From NCBI GenBank assembly GCA_001430745.1, contig KQ481993.1, positions 1,954,835 through 1,995,475 of the forward strand: DNA of 40,641 nt, given 5' to 3'. The translations under genes and the position numbers were made by a program. A model generated the notes under the pieces. It saw nothing but the letters and a program-made list of their open reading frames with translations, was not told where the DNA came from and searched no databases. Positions 1 to 8,912 of this stretch are shown piece by piece. Position 1 is the first letter of the stretch. The number at the start of each line of letters is the position of its first letter. This DNA is from Auxenochlorella pyrenoidosa. Lineage: Eukaryota; Chlorophyta; Trebouxiophyceae; Chlorellales; Chlorellaceae.

Positions 1-56
1 GTTTCCTTATCATTAACTTTTATTTTATTTCCTTGTTATTTCCTTCTTCTCTGCAG

Positions 57-2333
57 GACGCGGCTGCTGATCCTAGATGAGGTGGACCAGCTGTTGGCGC
101 CCCAGTTCCGAGAGGAGATGGTGCGCCTCTGCGAGCACACCGGCAAGAAGGCGCCGGGCCCGGCGGGCCGCCAGACCCTGCTCGTCTCCGCCACCCTCAC
201 ACCCAAGGTGCTGGCCATGTGCGCGCCCTGGTGCCCCAACCCCCGCCTCGAGTTTGTGGGCGCCACGCCGGCCAGCAGCGGGGACGACGGCGAGGCGGCG
301 GGCGGCGCGGCGGCGGCGCCCGCGGCCCGCCAGCAGCAGCCCCAGCTGCAGCAGCCTGCAGAGGAGGAGCGCGGCGAGCGGCGGCCCAGCTGGGGCTGGG
401 GCGACGCCAAGTCGCCCAGCGCCGACGGCGCAGACTACAACCCGGGGACCAGCAGCGCGGGGGGGCTGGGCAGCGAGGGCAGCGAGGCGGCCTCCATGCC
501 GCCCCACCTGCGGCACCACTACATCGCCTCGGCGCCCCAGGTGGGCGCCTTGCGGATGCTACCATGATTGTTTGTGGAGCTGCATGCTAGCTAGAGCGCC
601 TGGACTGCCCCCGCAACGGCCGGGCCGCGGGCCCACCAGCCCCTGGCAAGTGTTGTAGAGCATGCGTCGGCCCCGAACCCCCAACCCGCGACCCCACCCC
701 CCCACCCCCAAACCCAAACCCAAACCCACCCACCCACCCCCGGCAGCACAAGGTGGACACCCTGCGGCGCAGCATTCACGCGCTGGGCGCGCAGCGGGCC
801 CTCGTCTTCATGAACTTCCAGCAGCGGCTCAAGGACACGGGTGAGGGGGCCCGGGAAGCATGTCCCATGCGTGGGGACTTGGGAATCGTGCCTGAAGGGC
901 ACAGGTGAGGGGGCCCAGGATTCACGCCGGGAACGCGGCGGGGGCCTTGGGAACCGGGATGCTGCGCGTTGCCGCGAGCGCACGGGCTGGGCCGGGGCCG
1001 CGCCTGCCGGGGCAGTGCTGCCCTGCCCAGCCCCCAGCGCCCCTCTGGAGGGGGCAGCTTGGCGGCAGGCCCGGCGCTCCTTCCCAGCCTGCTGTGGCCA
1101 AGTCTCAGCAGATGCTTAAAGTGGCCCAGCGGCTGGCAGTGCGCTCTGCTGCTCGCCCCCTGCTCTCGCTGGCACCTGCTGCCTGGCCGGGCGCGCCGGG
1201 CCCGCTGCACGCCCAGCGCTCTTCGCCCCTTGCTCCTGCAGAGGCCAAGCTGGCGGCGCGCAACATGGCGGTGGCCTCACTGCACGGCGAGCTGACCAAG
1301 CAGCAGCGGCAGACCACACTGGCAGCCTTCCGCAGAGGCAAGCACACGCGATTTCCTGAGCAGTGGCGAGCGAAATGGGAACAGCCTAATGAGGCGCCGC
1401 CTGGCACTTTCTTGCTGGCCGGGCCGCTGCGCTCAGCACCCTGCTTGCTTGCATGCGTCCTGTCTGGCGTTAGGACGGTGCGCTGCAGGGGTGCAACGCA
1501 CCGAGGGGGGGGGGGGGGGGGTCGATTCGCAGCTGGGTCTGGCCGGAGCGCTGCCCGCCCGGCCTGCCACCCCGGCGAGGGCGCAGGCTCCTGCTCAGGG
1601 TGGGACACGCAACTTGAACCCCCAGCCCCCACTCACGCACCCACACCCCACACTCCCCTCCTTTCCTTTCCTGCACCCTAAACCCTCAAAACCCTCAATC
1701 CTTGAAACCCCAACCCCCCAACCCCGACCCCGCCCCCTGCAGGCGACTACCGGGCGCTGATTGTCAGCGACGTCGCTGCCCGCGGCCTGGACATCCCCGA
1801 TTGCGACGCAGTCTTCCACCTGGAGCTGCCGACCGACGCGGCGCACTACGCGCACCGCGCGGGGCGCACCGGCAGGTGGGCAGGCGTGGTGGGCGCAGCA
1901 TGCTCCAGCGGGCAGGCGGGCGGCGGCGGCGGTGCGGGCGGGCAGGCCGGCTGCCTGTCGACAGGCTGTGATCGTGCGGGCACGTGTGGCAGTACGGTAC
2001 CGCACGCACGGGTGGATGCAGCCCACTCAGCGCTCCGTCCCTCTTGCGCCCTGCCTGCCGCCGCCGGCCTGCAGGGCGGGCCGCCCCGGCACGGTGGTGT
2101 CACTCGTGTCGGGCGGCGAGCGGCACGTGATTGACAAGCTGCAGCGGCGGCTGGGGGTGCAGATTAGTGAGGTGGATGTGCGGGGCGGCGAGGCGACGGA
2201 GCGGGACAGCCAGCCGGCGGCTGGGGCGGCGGCGGCAGCAGGCAAGGAACAGCGGGCGGCTGGGGCACCGGCGGCCGCAGCAGGCAAGGAGCAGCGGTCG
2301 CCCGCCCGGGCGCCGCCGAGGCGCGCCAAGTGA
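57..2333 (+). CDS. DEAD-box ATP-dependent RNA helicase, C-terminal part
   Basis: Five exons are visible: 57-540, 747-840, 1242-1337, 1743-1875 and 2075-2333. The window opens inside an intron, so the N-terminus with the Walker A motif lies to the left. Seen in order: motif II as LDEVDQLL, motif III as SAT in [10 protein letters not shown], a low-complexity Gly/Ala/Gln insert, [11 protein letters not shown] (motif IV region), [11 protein letters not shown] (motif V) and HRAGRTGR (motif VI), then a basic Ala/Lys/Arg tail. Such proteins unwind or remodel RNA using ATP. DEVD rather than DEAD and the spacer before the second RecA domain suggest the organellar RH47-like branch, but this is inference. 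The third intron (1338-1742) starts GC, in AG|GCAAGC, and frame continuity [11 protein letters not shown] fixes that choice. The TGA at 2331 lies inside a perfect GTGAGT (2330-2335); splicing there to the acceptor at 2421 would add a short alternative tail. Confidence 0.9.
706..728 (+). repeat. CCCAAA tract in helicase intron
   Basis: A run of four CCCAAA/CCCAAAC units lies in the first visible helicase intron, just before the acceptor at 746. It serves as a pyrimidine/adenine-rich acceptor tract and resembles degenerate telomere sequence. Confidence 0.5.
841..960 (+). repeat. Imperfect 64-bp tandem duplication carrying a splice donor
   Basis: The end of the second visible helicase exon and its donor (ACACGG|GTGAGGGGGC at 841) recur as GCACAG|GTGAGGGGGC at 905. 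Both copies continue with a similar GGGG(A/C)CTTGGGAA segment. The upstream donor is the one that keeps frame with the next exon at 1242. Confidence 0.65.
1676..1732 (+). repeat. Telomere-like CCCTAAA-related tract in intron
   Basis: CCCTAAACCCT followed by AAAACCCT, GAAACCCC and AACCCC variants precedes the acceptor of helicase exon 4. It resembles a decayed plant-type telomere repeat, or may be only an A/C-rich acceptor tract. Confidence 0.4.
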
Positions 2334-2706
2334 GTGCCCCCTTGCCCCTAGGCCGCGCGTCGCATGGACATGCAACGTTGGCACAGCCCCGTAACCACAA
2401 CATCACTGCGCTGCCTTTCAGATGCGCGATGCTGTGCACGGTATGTAGTTCTGGTGTTTACCGAGTAAGAACAGCTGCAGCGAACCAGTTTGGCAGCATC
2501 ACAGGAAGGCAGCACACAATGGGTGCTGGGCATGGTTGGGTGCAGGCACCAGAGGGCACAGAGCAGTTGCCACCAGCGGACAGGCCTGACCCATGTCAGC
2601 AGCCCTGGCAGGCAGAGCGTGAAAGGGCCCCACATTGTGGGCAAGGCGCATGAAAGGCATGGGCTGATGGTGTCTGAGGTGGAAGAAGAGGATCAAGAAG
2701 GGGCGC
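2334..2706. other. Intergenic, convergent 3' ends
   Basis: This stretch separates the helicase stop and the stop of the minus-strand membrane protein gene, and should hold both 3' UTRs. I see no TGTAA in either direction and no further coding exon. Confidence 0.5.
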
Positions 2707-4853
2707 TCAGAGCCCCTCAACCACCAGGCGGGAGGCAGCCCACAGCACGAGCGCCAGCAGGAGCCATCGCAGGGCCACCAGAAGAAGCCCGCTTGGGACC
2801 CCTGCCTGCCGCCCCCGCTGCCACGGCTGCCGGCCTGCACGGTACGAGGAGCTGCGTGGCTGCCACAGCAGCGTTCCCAGCTGGGCTTGCAGCCAGAGCT
2901 CGAGGCGGGCCATGCGTGAGAGCGGCCCTGTGCCGCGCACTCTGGGCGCTGCGGCGCTGTCGCTGCCGCTCCCGTCCCCGTCGGCGCTGGGCTCGTGCAT
3001 GGCGATGAGCAGCAGCAGCGGGAGCAGGAAGGAGAAGACGAGGCTGCAGAACAGATAGAGGGACCTGCACTGTTGCTCTGGGTCTGCAAGGGGGAGCAGG
3101 TGGGAGGCGGCTTGTCAAGCGAGATGACGCAGAGGGCGTGGGGTGACAGAGGGGCTGCGCCTTCAGCTGAGAGATTGTGCAGGGAGGAATGCAGCAGGTA
3201 AGGAGAGAATGCACAGGAGGCTACAGGCTGGGATTGCTGGCCAGAAAGGTGCTGCCCACTGCCTGCTGCACCGGCGCAGCTCGAAGATCCTCGGCCCTCT
3301 CACCATTGTGGTTGGCTGCGAAGCTTAGTGGTTGGCCCAGCAGGGCTTGGTAGGCAAGGCCGATTGTAGAGTGAACAAGAGCTGCGCATGTGAGGGAAGC
3401 AGTCACCTGCTTGAGTGGTCAGGGGTGCAGACCACGGATCGTGGAGCAGCCAACACGTCAAGCAGCCAACATGAGTACAGCAGCTAGCCTTGCATCCATC
3501 CAGAGCATCCGGGGCCGGCGGCTTGCCTGTGCGCTCCTGCATCACAGGATGCCGCAGCACGGCGGACGTGCAGAAGCCGGCCTGATTTGCTCGCCACACG
3601 CCAGAGGCCTGCACCAGGTATCGGCAATCCAGGAGCATGTGCCTCATGTCTTGACAGCGCTCGCTCTGGCGGCCTGCAGCTGAAGCCCTACCTCTGCAGG
3701 TTTGACAATGCCCTGCCTCCTCCCCTAGACGCCCGGCAACCAGTCTCGGGTGTAAGCATGTATCAATGCGTGCAGGGCAGTGCCTGCTTGCCTGCACTAG
3801 CACGACGATATACAGCGGCAGGCGCAGCGGCGAGGCGCAGCGCCTGCTTGCCTGCACCAGGAGCGCGACGTACAGCGGCGGGCGCAGCGTGCCCGCGGCA
3901 AACAGCAGGAAGCAGTGCTTGGTGGCCATCCACAGAAAGAAGGCGTCCAGTAGGTGGCCGATGAGGGGCACCTGCAGGGAGGGTGATGCGTCATGTCAGT
4001 GGGCACAAGGCGCGCTATCAGCTTACACTAATGAAGGCCCTGCTGCCGGCAGTCGACACAAAATGGAGGCCCCGCTGGTGGCGCATGCGCCGCGGCAGCG
4101 TGCAGCGCAGCCTGCGTTGCCCGCCACGGCACGCCACCACGCATGCCAGCCTTGCCGCTCCCAGCCTGACCCGGCATACGCCGCTGAGCCCCTGCTGCGC
4201 GTCGGCCACCCCACCTGGCAGGGTCCGGTGACTGGGGGGTCCATCGCGCCTAGGGAGGAGAACACTGGGCGGAAGTGGCCCAGCAGCAGGAGCACACAGC
4301 GCAGCAGCGCCGCGCACGGGCGGTACCAAGCCGGCGCAGCGCGGCACAGCGCGGCCGTCGCACACAGCGGCACCAGGAACAGCAGGTTTTGCAGGTTCTC
4401 CGAGAACGTCAGGCTGCCGTGGCGCCACAGCACGGCTGTGTGTGTGGCCATGACGGCGGCCGCCACGGGCAGCAGCACCCTGCGACGCGAGGGTCAAGGT
4501 GCAGGAGTAGGCAGGGTCTGTATGATTAAACGTCAGGTGTGGGTTGCTTTGCGCATAATACTACAGCAGATTGAGTGGGACAGTCCAGGGGCGGCGATGG
4601 TGGAGACAAGCCCAGCAATCGCTGCAAGCAATTTGCCCGCATCCCGCCTGAAGTTCATGCCCGACTGCAGTGCACCCTACCTGTCGAGCTCATAGTTTGC
4701 CTTCCAGTCGGCTGCCAGCGTTTGCAGCCAGGTGGGCATGTGCAGCGCTGCCTGGCCTGCGGCCGGGCTATCGCCGGGCAGCAGCGGGTGCGGCGGCGGG
4801 GACAGTATCGCGTTGTTGGAGCAGTGGGTCTGCAGCGCCAGCACACGCTCCAT
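2707..4853 (-). CDS. Multi-pass membrane protein of unknown function
   Basis: Provisional five-exon model, about 390 codons: 4853-4681, 4479-4215, 3971-3692, 3381-3304 and 3083-2707. The reading frame is kept across every junction (for example ELDR-VLLPVAAAV and NHND-PEQQC). Hydrophobic stretches that look membrane-spanning are VLLPVAAAVMATHTAVL, LLFLVPLCATAALC, a segment around LLDAFFLWMATKHCFLLFAA, a segment around LYLFCSLVFSFLLPLLLLIA, and LLLVALRWLLLALVLW near the C-terminus. The loop before the last segment is Ser/Gly/Asp then Arg-rich. I do not recognise the family. The end of exon 3 is the weak point: it covers an in-frame tandem duplication (3784-3900), and earlier GC donors at 3851 or 3791 would shorten it but break the phase with the next exon. 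Confidence 0.6.
3784..3900 (-). repeat. In-frame tandem duplication at an exon end
   Basis: Two imperfect copies of about 60 bp encode PPLYVALLVQASRRC and LPLYIVVLVQASRHC on the minus strand. Each copy contains GTGCAGGCAAGC, which reads as a possible GC splice donor. Confidence 0.7.
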
Positions 4854-5705
4854 GCTGACCTCTTGCGCTTTTCAGGCGCAGCAGGGCGCCTAGGGCTGCT
4901 GGATGGCCGGTCGGGAAAGGAGCCAGAAATGGACACGCGGCTTGGGACGCGCGCTTGGCACGCAGCAGGGGCTCAAGGAATGTTGCGGCTTCTAGTCTAT
5001 TGCTGAGTCAAAAGGAAGAAGTTACGACGTGAAATGGACTCTGCCGGGAAAAGTGGCTGCCCACTGTGGACAGCTCTAGCGCCTTGATTGCGGGTCAGTC
5101 GGCCCGATCGGGCTTGAAAAGCAGAAGCTACTTTCACGTGATCGCGGCCCTTGGGTAGGGCCTCCCATGCCAGATCACAGGCGGCCAGGTCAGCGCACAC
5201 GGTTCTGCAGCGGACGGCAGACATGGCACTCACGACACCCAGGACACACATTCCAGGATTGTCTTGCTTTGGTGCATGCCTAGCGTCAGACACCAGGGTT
5301 TGGCAACAATGTTCAAGACGGGCAGGACGGCAGCTGTGGCATGCCCAGTGCAACACGTGCTGCAGATTGTCACTGCCGTCATGTTGGCTGCCACCCTTGC
5401 GGTTTTCGACTGAGTGACTGTTGGGATTGCAACTGTATCTTACAAGCTAAGTGATCAGCTTGCGCCTGTGCGGTGCAGGGCGAGGGACAGATCAGGAATC
5501 GCACGGAGGAGGATTGGCAGGGCAATGGTATCGGAGGAGGCAGTGCTGGGATCATGCGGAATGGCATTTGTGTATCAACGAGGCATCATGAGGGGTGTTG
5601 GAGGATGGGTGCATCAAGTGGGCATCATGAATCGTGTGGGCAATGGAAGGAACAAAGAAGGGAGCGGCAGTCTTAACGGCTCGATGAGCCATGCAGGTCA
5701 GCTGC
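4854..5705. other. Intergenic, 5' of membrane gene and 3' of secreted-protein gene
   Basis: It holds the promoter side of the minus-strand membrane gene and the 3' UTR of the next minus-strand gene, whose poly(A) signal is at 5440-5444. ORFs on both strands show no recognisable protein features. Confidence 0.5.
5440..5444 (-). promoter_or_regulatory. TGTAA poly(A) signal
   Basis: TTACA on the plus strand, i.e. TGTAA on the minus strand, lies 262 bases after the stop of the small secreted-protein gene. TGTAA is the standard chlorophyte polyadenylation signal. Confidence 0.6.
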
Positions 5706-6309
5706 TCAGCAGGCGTAGCTGCCCTCGGCGTTCAGGCCCAGCTTCAGCGCCTTGCTGCTGCCCTTGCAGGTGTAGGTGACCACGCCCTGGGCCTGCACGT
5801 CGTCGGCGCGCGCGCCACGGATGATGCAGCCCAGGAAGTAGCCAGAGTAGGTGGCCGACTCCACGCCGGCAGCGCAGTAGCGAGCAGCGTCGCGGGCGCG
5901 CTTCAGCTGCTGCTGGGCAGAGGCAAACTCGGCCTCCAGGAAGGCGTCCAGGATGGCCTTGTCGGCGGGCTTGGCGGGGTTGAGGGTCTGCCAGCCGCGG
6001 GCGCACTGCAGCGGGCGCATGTTGCCGGGCGTGGTGTTGAAGTCGCTCCACCTGCGGGCGGGTGGAGAGGGAGGGAGGTGACGCTTGTGAGCAAAGGGCG
6101 CACACTACAGACAGCTCACTGCCCCCTCCCACCAAGCACCAACTGGCGACAGCATGTGGGGCCATGCATGGTCTTGACCGCTGGCGGGCAGGCGGCGCTC
6201 ACTCGTCAAGCTTGGGGCGCTTGGTGCACAGCTCGCGGTTAGGCGGGCGGGCCTCGGCCAGGCAGGCGCAGGCCGCCAGCAGCAGGATCAGGGCGAAGGA
6301 GGTGCGCAT
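5706..6309 (-). CDS. Small secreted cysteine-containing protein
   Basis: Two exons, 6309-6203 and 6051-5706, give 150 residues. The N-terminus MRTSFALILLLAACACLAEA is a textbook signal peptide with cleavage expected after AEA, so the product enters the secretory pathway. The intron is GTGAGC...CGCAG and joins KLDE to WSDFN in frame. The mature part has six cysteines (ELCTK, LQCAR, RYCAA, LGCII, YTCKG and the last residue), enough for three disulfides, and a helical Ala/Lys/Arg region in the middle. The ATG at 6309 is chosen because it starts directly at the signal peptide. No family is recognised; a cell-wall or extracellular role is a guess. It is transcribed in the same direction as the methyltransferase upstream but has its own 528-base 5' spacer. 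Confidence 0.8.
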
Positions 6310-6837
6310 GGTGCGGCTTTGCAGAGGCGGGGCTTGCGGAGGAAGGGAGTGGGGGAGGTGTGGGGAGGGCTTGCTGCTGCGGGATGAGGGGGCGATGAAT
6401 GCGAATTGATGATCGGGCAGGGCTGAGTGCCGCTTTATGAGCTGCACAGGGTACCGTGTTGCCGTCACAGCTGGTGCCCGCTGCCTGGCGCGTGGCGCCG
6501 CGCCCCGCGTGCTCGGCGTGCCACGTGGTGTGTGTTGGGATCGATGGTACTGTATCCGGGGTGCGGCGGCGGGCAGGGCGCCCTATGGGGGCCAGGGGCT
6601 TGCCGCCACTGCCGCCAGCTGTCGGCCTCTGGCGGGATACCATGCCCTGGCAGGAGTGTCCGTGCCAGGCAAACAATTTCCACTCCACGAAAAGTTGAGG
6701 TAACTCTGGTCGGGCGGCACTGATCAAGACACTGAATGTGTGCCTCTGCATTCCCGCGCAAAGGTCCATTCTGACCTGCCCAGTGAAGTACGGGACCCTG
6801 CCTACATATGGACCGTATCAGAACACACAGCTGTGCC
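6310..6837. other. Intergenic spacer
   Basis: It separates two minus-strand genes and must hold the 3' UTR of the methyltransferase and the promoter of the secreted-protein gene. No TGTAA on the minus strand and no convincing exon were seen. Confidence 0.5.
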
Positions 6838-8024
6838 TCATGCCGCGGCGGCTCCGCTGCCCGCCTGCCCGCCGCCCAGCCACGCCTGCTCCTCTGCCTC
6901 TTCCAGCGGAGGCGCCTGGCCCTGCCGCCGCGCCAGGCCGGCCACGTGTGGCGAGATGAGGGACACGCCCTCCACAGCAAAGCGCATCGCCTCCACCCCG
7001 CCAGCGAACGCCGGGTGCGCCTCGATGGCCGGCAGAGGGTCACGAGTGAGGTGGCAGTTGTCTGCAAGCAGGCGCTGCAGCGGCTCCAGCGCACGCTGCC
7101 CCGCCCACAGCAGCGGCTGCGCCTGCAGTGCCGGGGGGTGGGTTCGGGTCGGCAGGCTGCTGGGCAGAGCCAACGAAAGCTTTGAGCAAATTCCAATTTT
7201 TGGTGGTTGGGGTAAAGCCAGTGCCTGCAGTGCCCAATGGAGGTTGGACTGGCAAGCTGCTGCGGCTGGCTGCACAGCTGGCTGCGTGCAGCCAGTGCAC
7301 TTGGTGCCGGCTCGGGTGCGAACCAGCGCCTGCACCCAGCCGGCACAAGCCTGCGGGGGATGCTGGTGCGCAAGCTCCGTGCCAGCCTGGCAGGGCCCCG
7401 CCCCACCTGCAGCCGCGCTGAAGTGTGCTCAATCCACAGCAGCGAGCCGCCGGGCTTGAGCACGCGGGCAGCCTCATCAAGCACCCGCGCCACGTCCCCC
7501 ACGGAACAAAGAACCTGCGGCGACAGAGGGCGTGCTCCCCCTGCGCTGAGCCCCGGGCTGCCCTCGCGGCAGCACTGCATGCTCATGGACACCACGGCAG
7601 GCGTGGCAGCGGCTGCAGGCAAGCAGGGCGCGCAGGCTGAACGGGCAAGCACCAGCCCTGCTTGCAGGGCTGCCCGGTAAGGCTGTTTGCTCGGCTGGCA
7701 AAGGCCCTGAGCCCTCCAAGGCGCAGCCTAACCCCCTCCCGGTGCCCAGAGGTGCATGCAGCGTGCAGCGCACCAGCGTGCAGACGACAGCGTCGCAGCT
7801 GGCATCCAGCAGCGGCAGCGCCTCGGCACGGCCAGCCACCCAATCCAGGCGTGCCTCTGGCCAGCCAGCTGCCGCCCGGCTGTCCTCCAGGTGCTGCCGC
7901 ATGAAGGGGTTGGGATCGACGCCGATGATCCGCAGAGGAGGAAGCTCTGAAGGCAGGCTGCTGCCACCGCCGCCGCTGCTGCTGCTGCTGCTGCCACCGC
8001 CGCCGCCGCTGCTGCTGCCGCCGC

Positions 8025-8060
<36 letters not shown>

Positions 8061-8659
8061 CCGCTCGTTCTCCCCCGTGCAGGCCGTAGAACTGAGCATA
8101 GAAGGGCATGTTGGGACCTGTGCCGATGCCAAGCTCCAGCAGCTGGGCCGGCTCTGCTGCGCCATCGCTGCTCGCCGGCAGGCTGCTGAGCAGCTGGGCA
8201 AACAGGCGACGCTTCACCGGGGCGATACTTTCCTCGTATTCCTCCATGCCTGCAATGATGTGCAACAGAAGATCAGAAGCATGGGAACAATACACATGGG
8301 CAGGATGAGTTGAGAGGACGCGCCAGGATGGTTGCAGGCAGCCGACACCAACCCATTCTGCAGGTGCCTTCCACCTGGCTCAACACGTAGTGAGCCTCAC
8401 CGGTGGCCATGGCTGCAGCAAACATTTGGTCGAGCGCTGCATTCCGCCCCGCCTCTTCCGCTCTGGCTGCAGCGGAGACTGCACACCCGCAGGTGGGCGG
8501 GACGGCAGCAAGGACGTGGCGGCGGGTGATAAGGCCTCTCCTGGTTGAGGCTGTTTCTCCAGGTGGCTGCTGCGCGTGTGTAGCGATCGCAGTGTGCCTG
8601 GTAGAGGCACAGGGTCGCTGAACTCTCCGCTGGGGAACAAGGGTTGTGGCGGTGCTCAT
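6838..8659 (-). CDS. Chloroplast METTL7/UbiE-like SAM-dependent methyltransferase
   Basis: Four exons, 8659-8401, 8249-7774, 7514-7407 and 7122-6838, give 375 residues. The class I methyltransferase fold is shown by motif I LELGIGTG (about 124-131), GVDPN (acidic ribose-binding loop, about residue 197), AEALPLLDASCDAVV-CTLVLCSV across the exon 2/3 junction, RVLKPGGSLLWIEH, and the late ADNCHLTRD signature (301-309) typical of the METTL7 and plant chloroplast group. The start region (Ser/Thr/Arg/Gln-rich, then RRHVLAAVPPTCGCA) looks like a plastid transit peptide. The substrate is unknown. A Ser/Gly stretch of about 40 residues is inserted between motif I and the ribose loop, encoded by a CTG/CCG-type trinucleotide repeat. 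All introns are GT-AG. The gene is divergent from the coiled-coil gene, sharing a spacer of 55-253 bases depending on the start used there. Confidence 0.88.
7965..8061 (-). repeat. Coding trinucleotide repeat (Ser/Gly tract)
   Basis: Plus-strand runs of CTG and CCG triplets encode consecutive Ser and Gly in the methyltransferase. The purity of the last CTG run suggests length variation between strains. Confidence 0.9.
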
Positions 8660-8912
8660 GTTCTGATGTGTAGCCAAGCTGAACGCACTAGAACGTTGTA
8701 AGAAGCCTACTAGGATGCGCACAAGGCGGGCCGACCACCTCTCCTGTTCTCTCAGCGCAGCAGGCGACAGCAGGTGGTGTCTGAGCTTGCAAGAGCAGCT
8801 GCGCAACGCTCGCAAGGTACAGCCCGACATCGTTTTGATCGCCGTCGGCAAGTCTCGCGCAGCCGCTAGGCTACTCTGGCGAAAGCTTGTCGCGCAGCTG
8901 CCAGCTGAGGCT

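Noticed and set aside
4997..5356. 119-codon minus-strand frame upstream of the membrane protein
   Set aside because: No domain, no splice link to the exon at 4853 that I could support, and no conserved feature.
8715..8912. 66-codon N-terminal extension of the coiled-coil protein
   Set aside because: The frame is open from ATG 8715, but this would leave only 55 bases between divergent start codons, and the extension has no targeting-peptide look, whereas the ATG at 8913 does. It is kept as an alternative.
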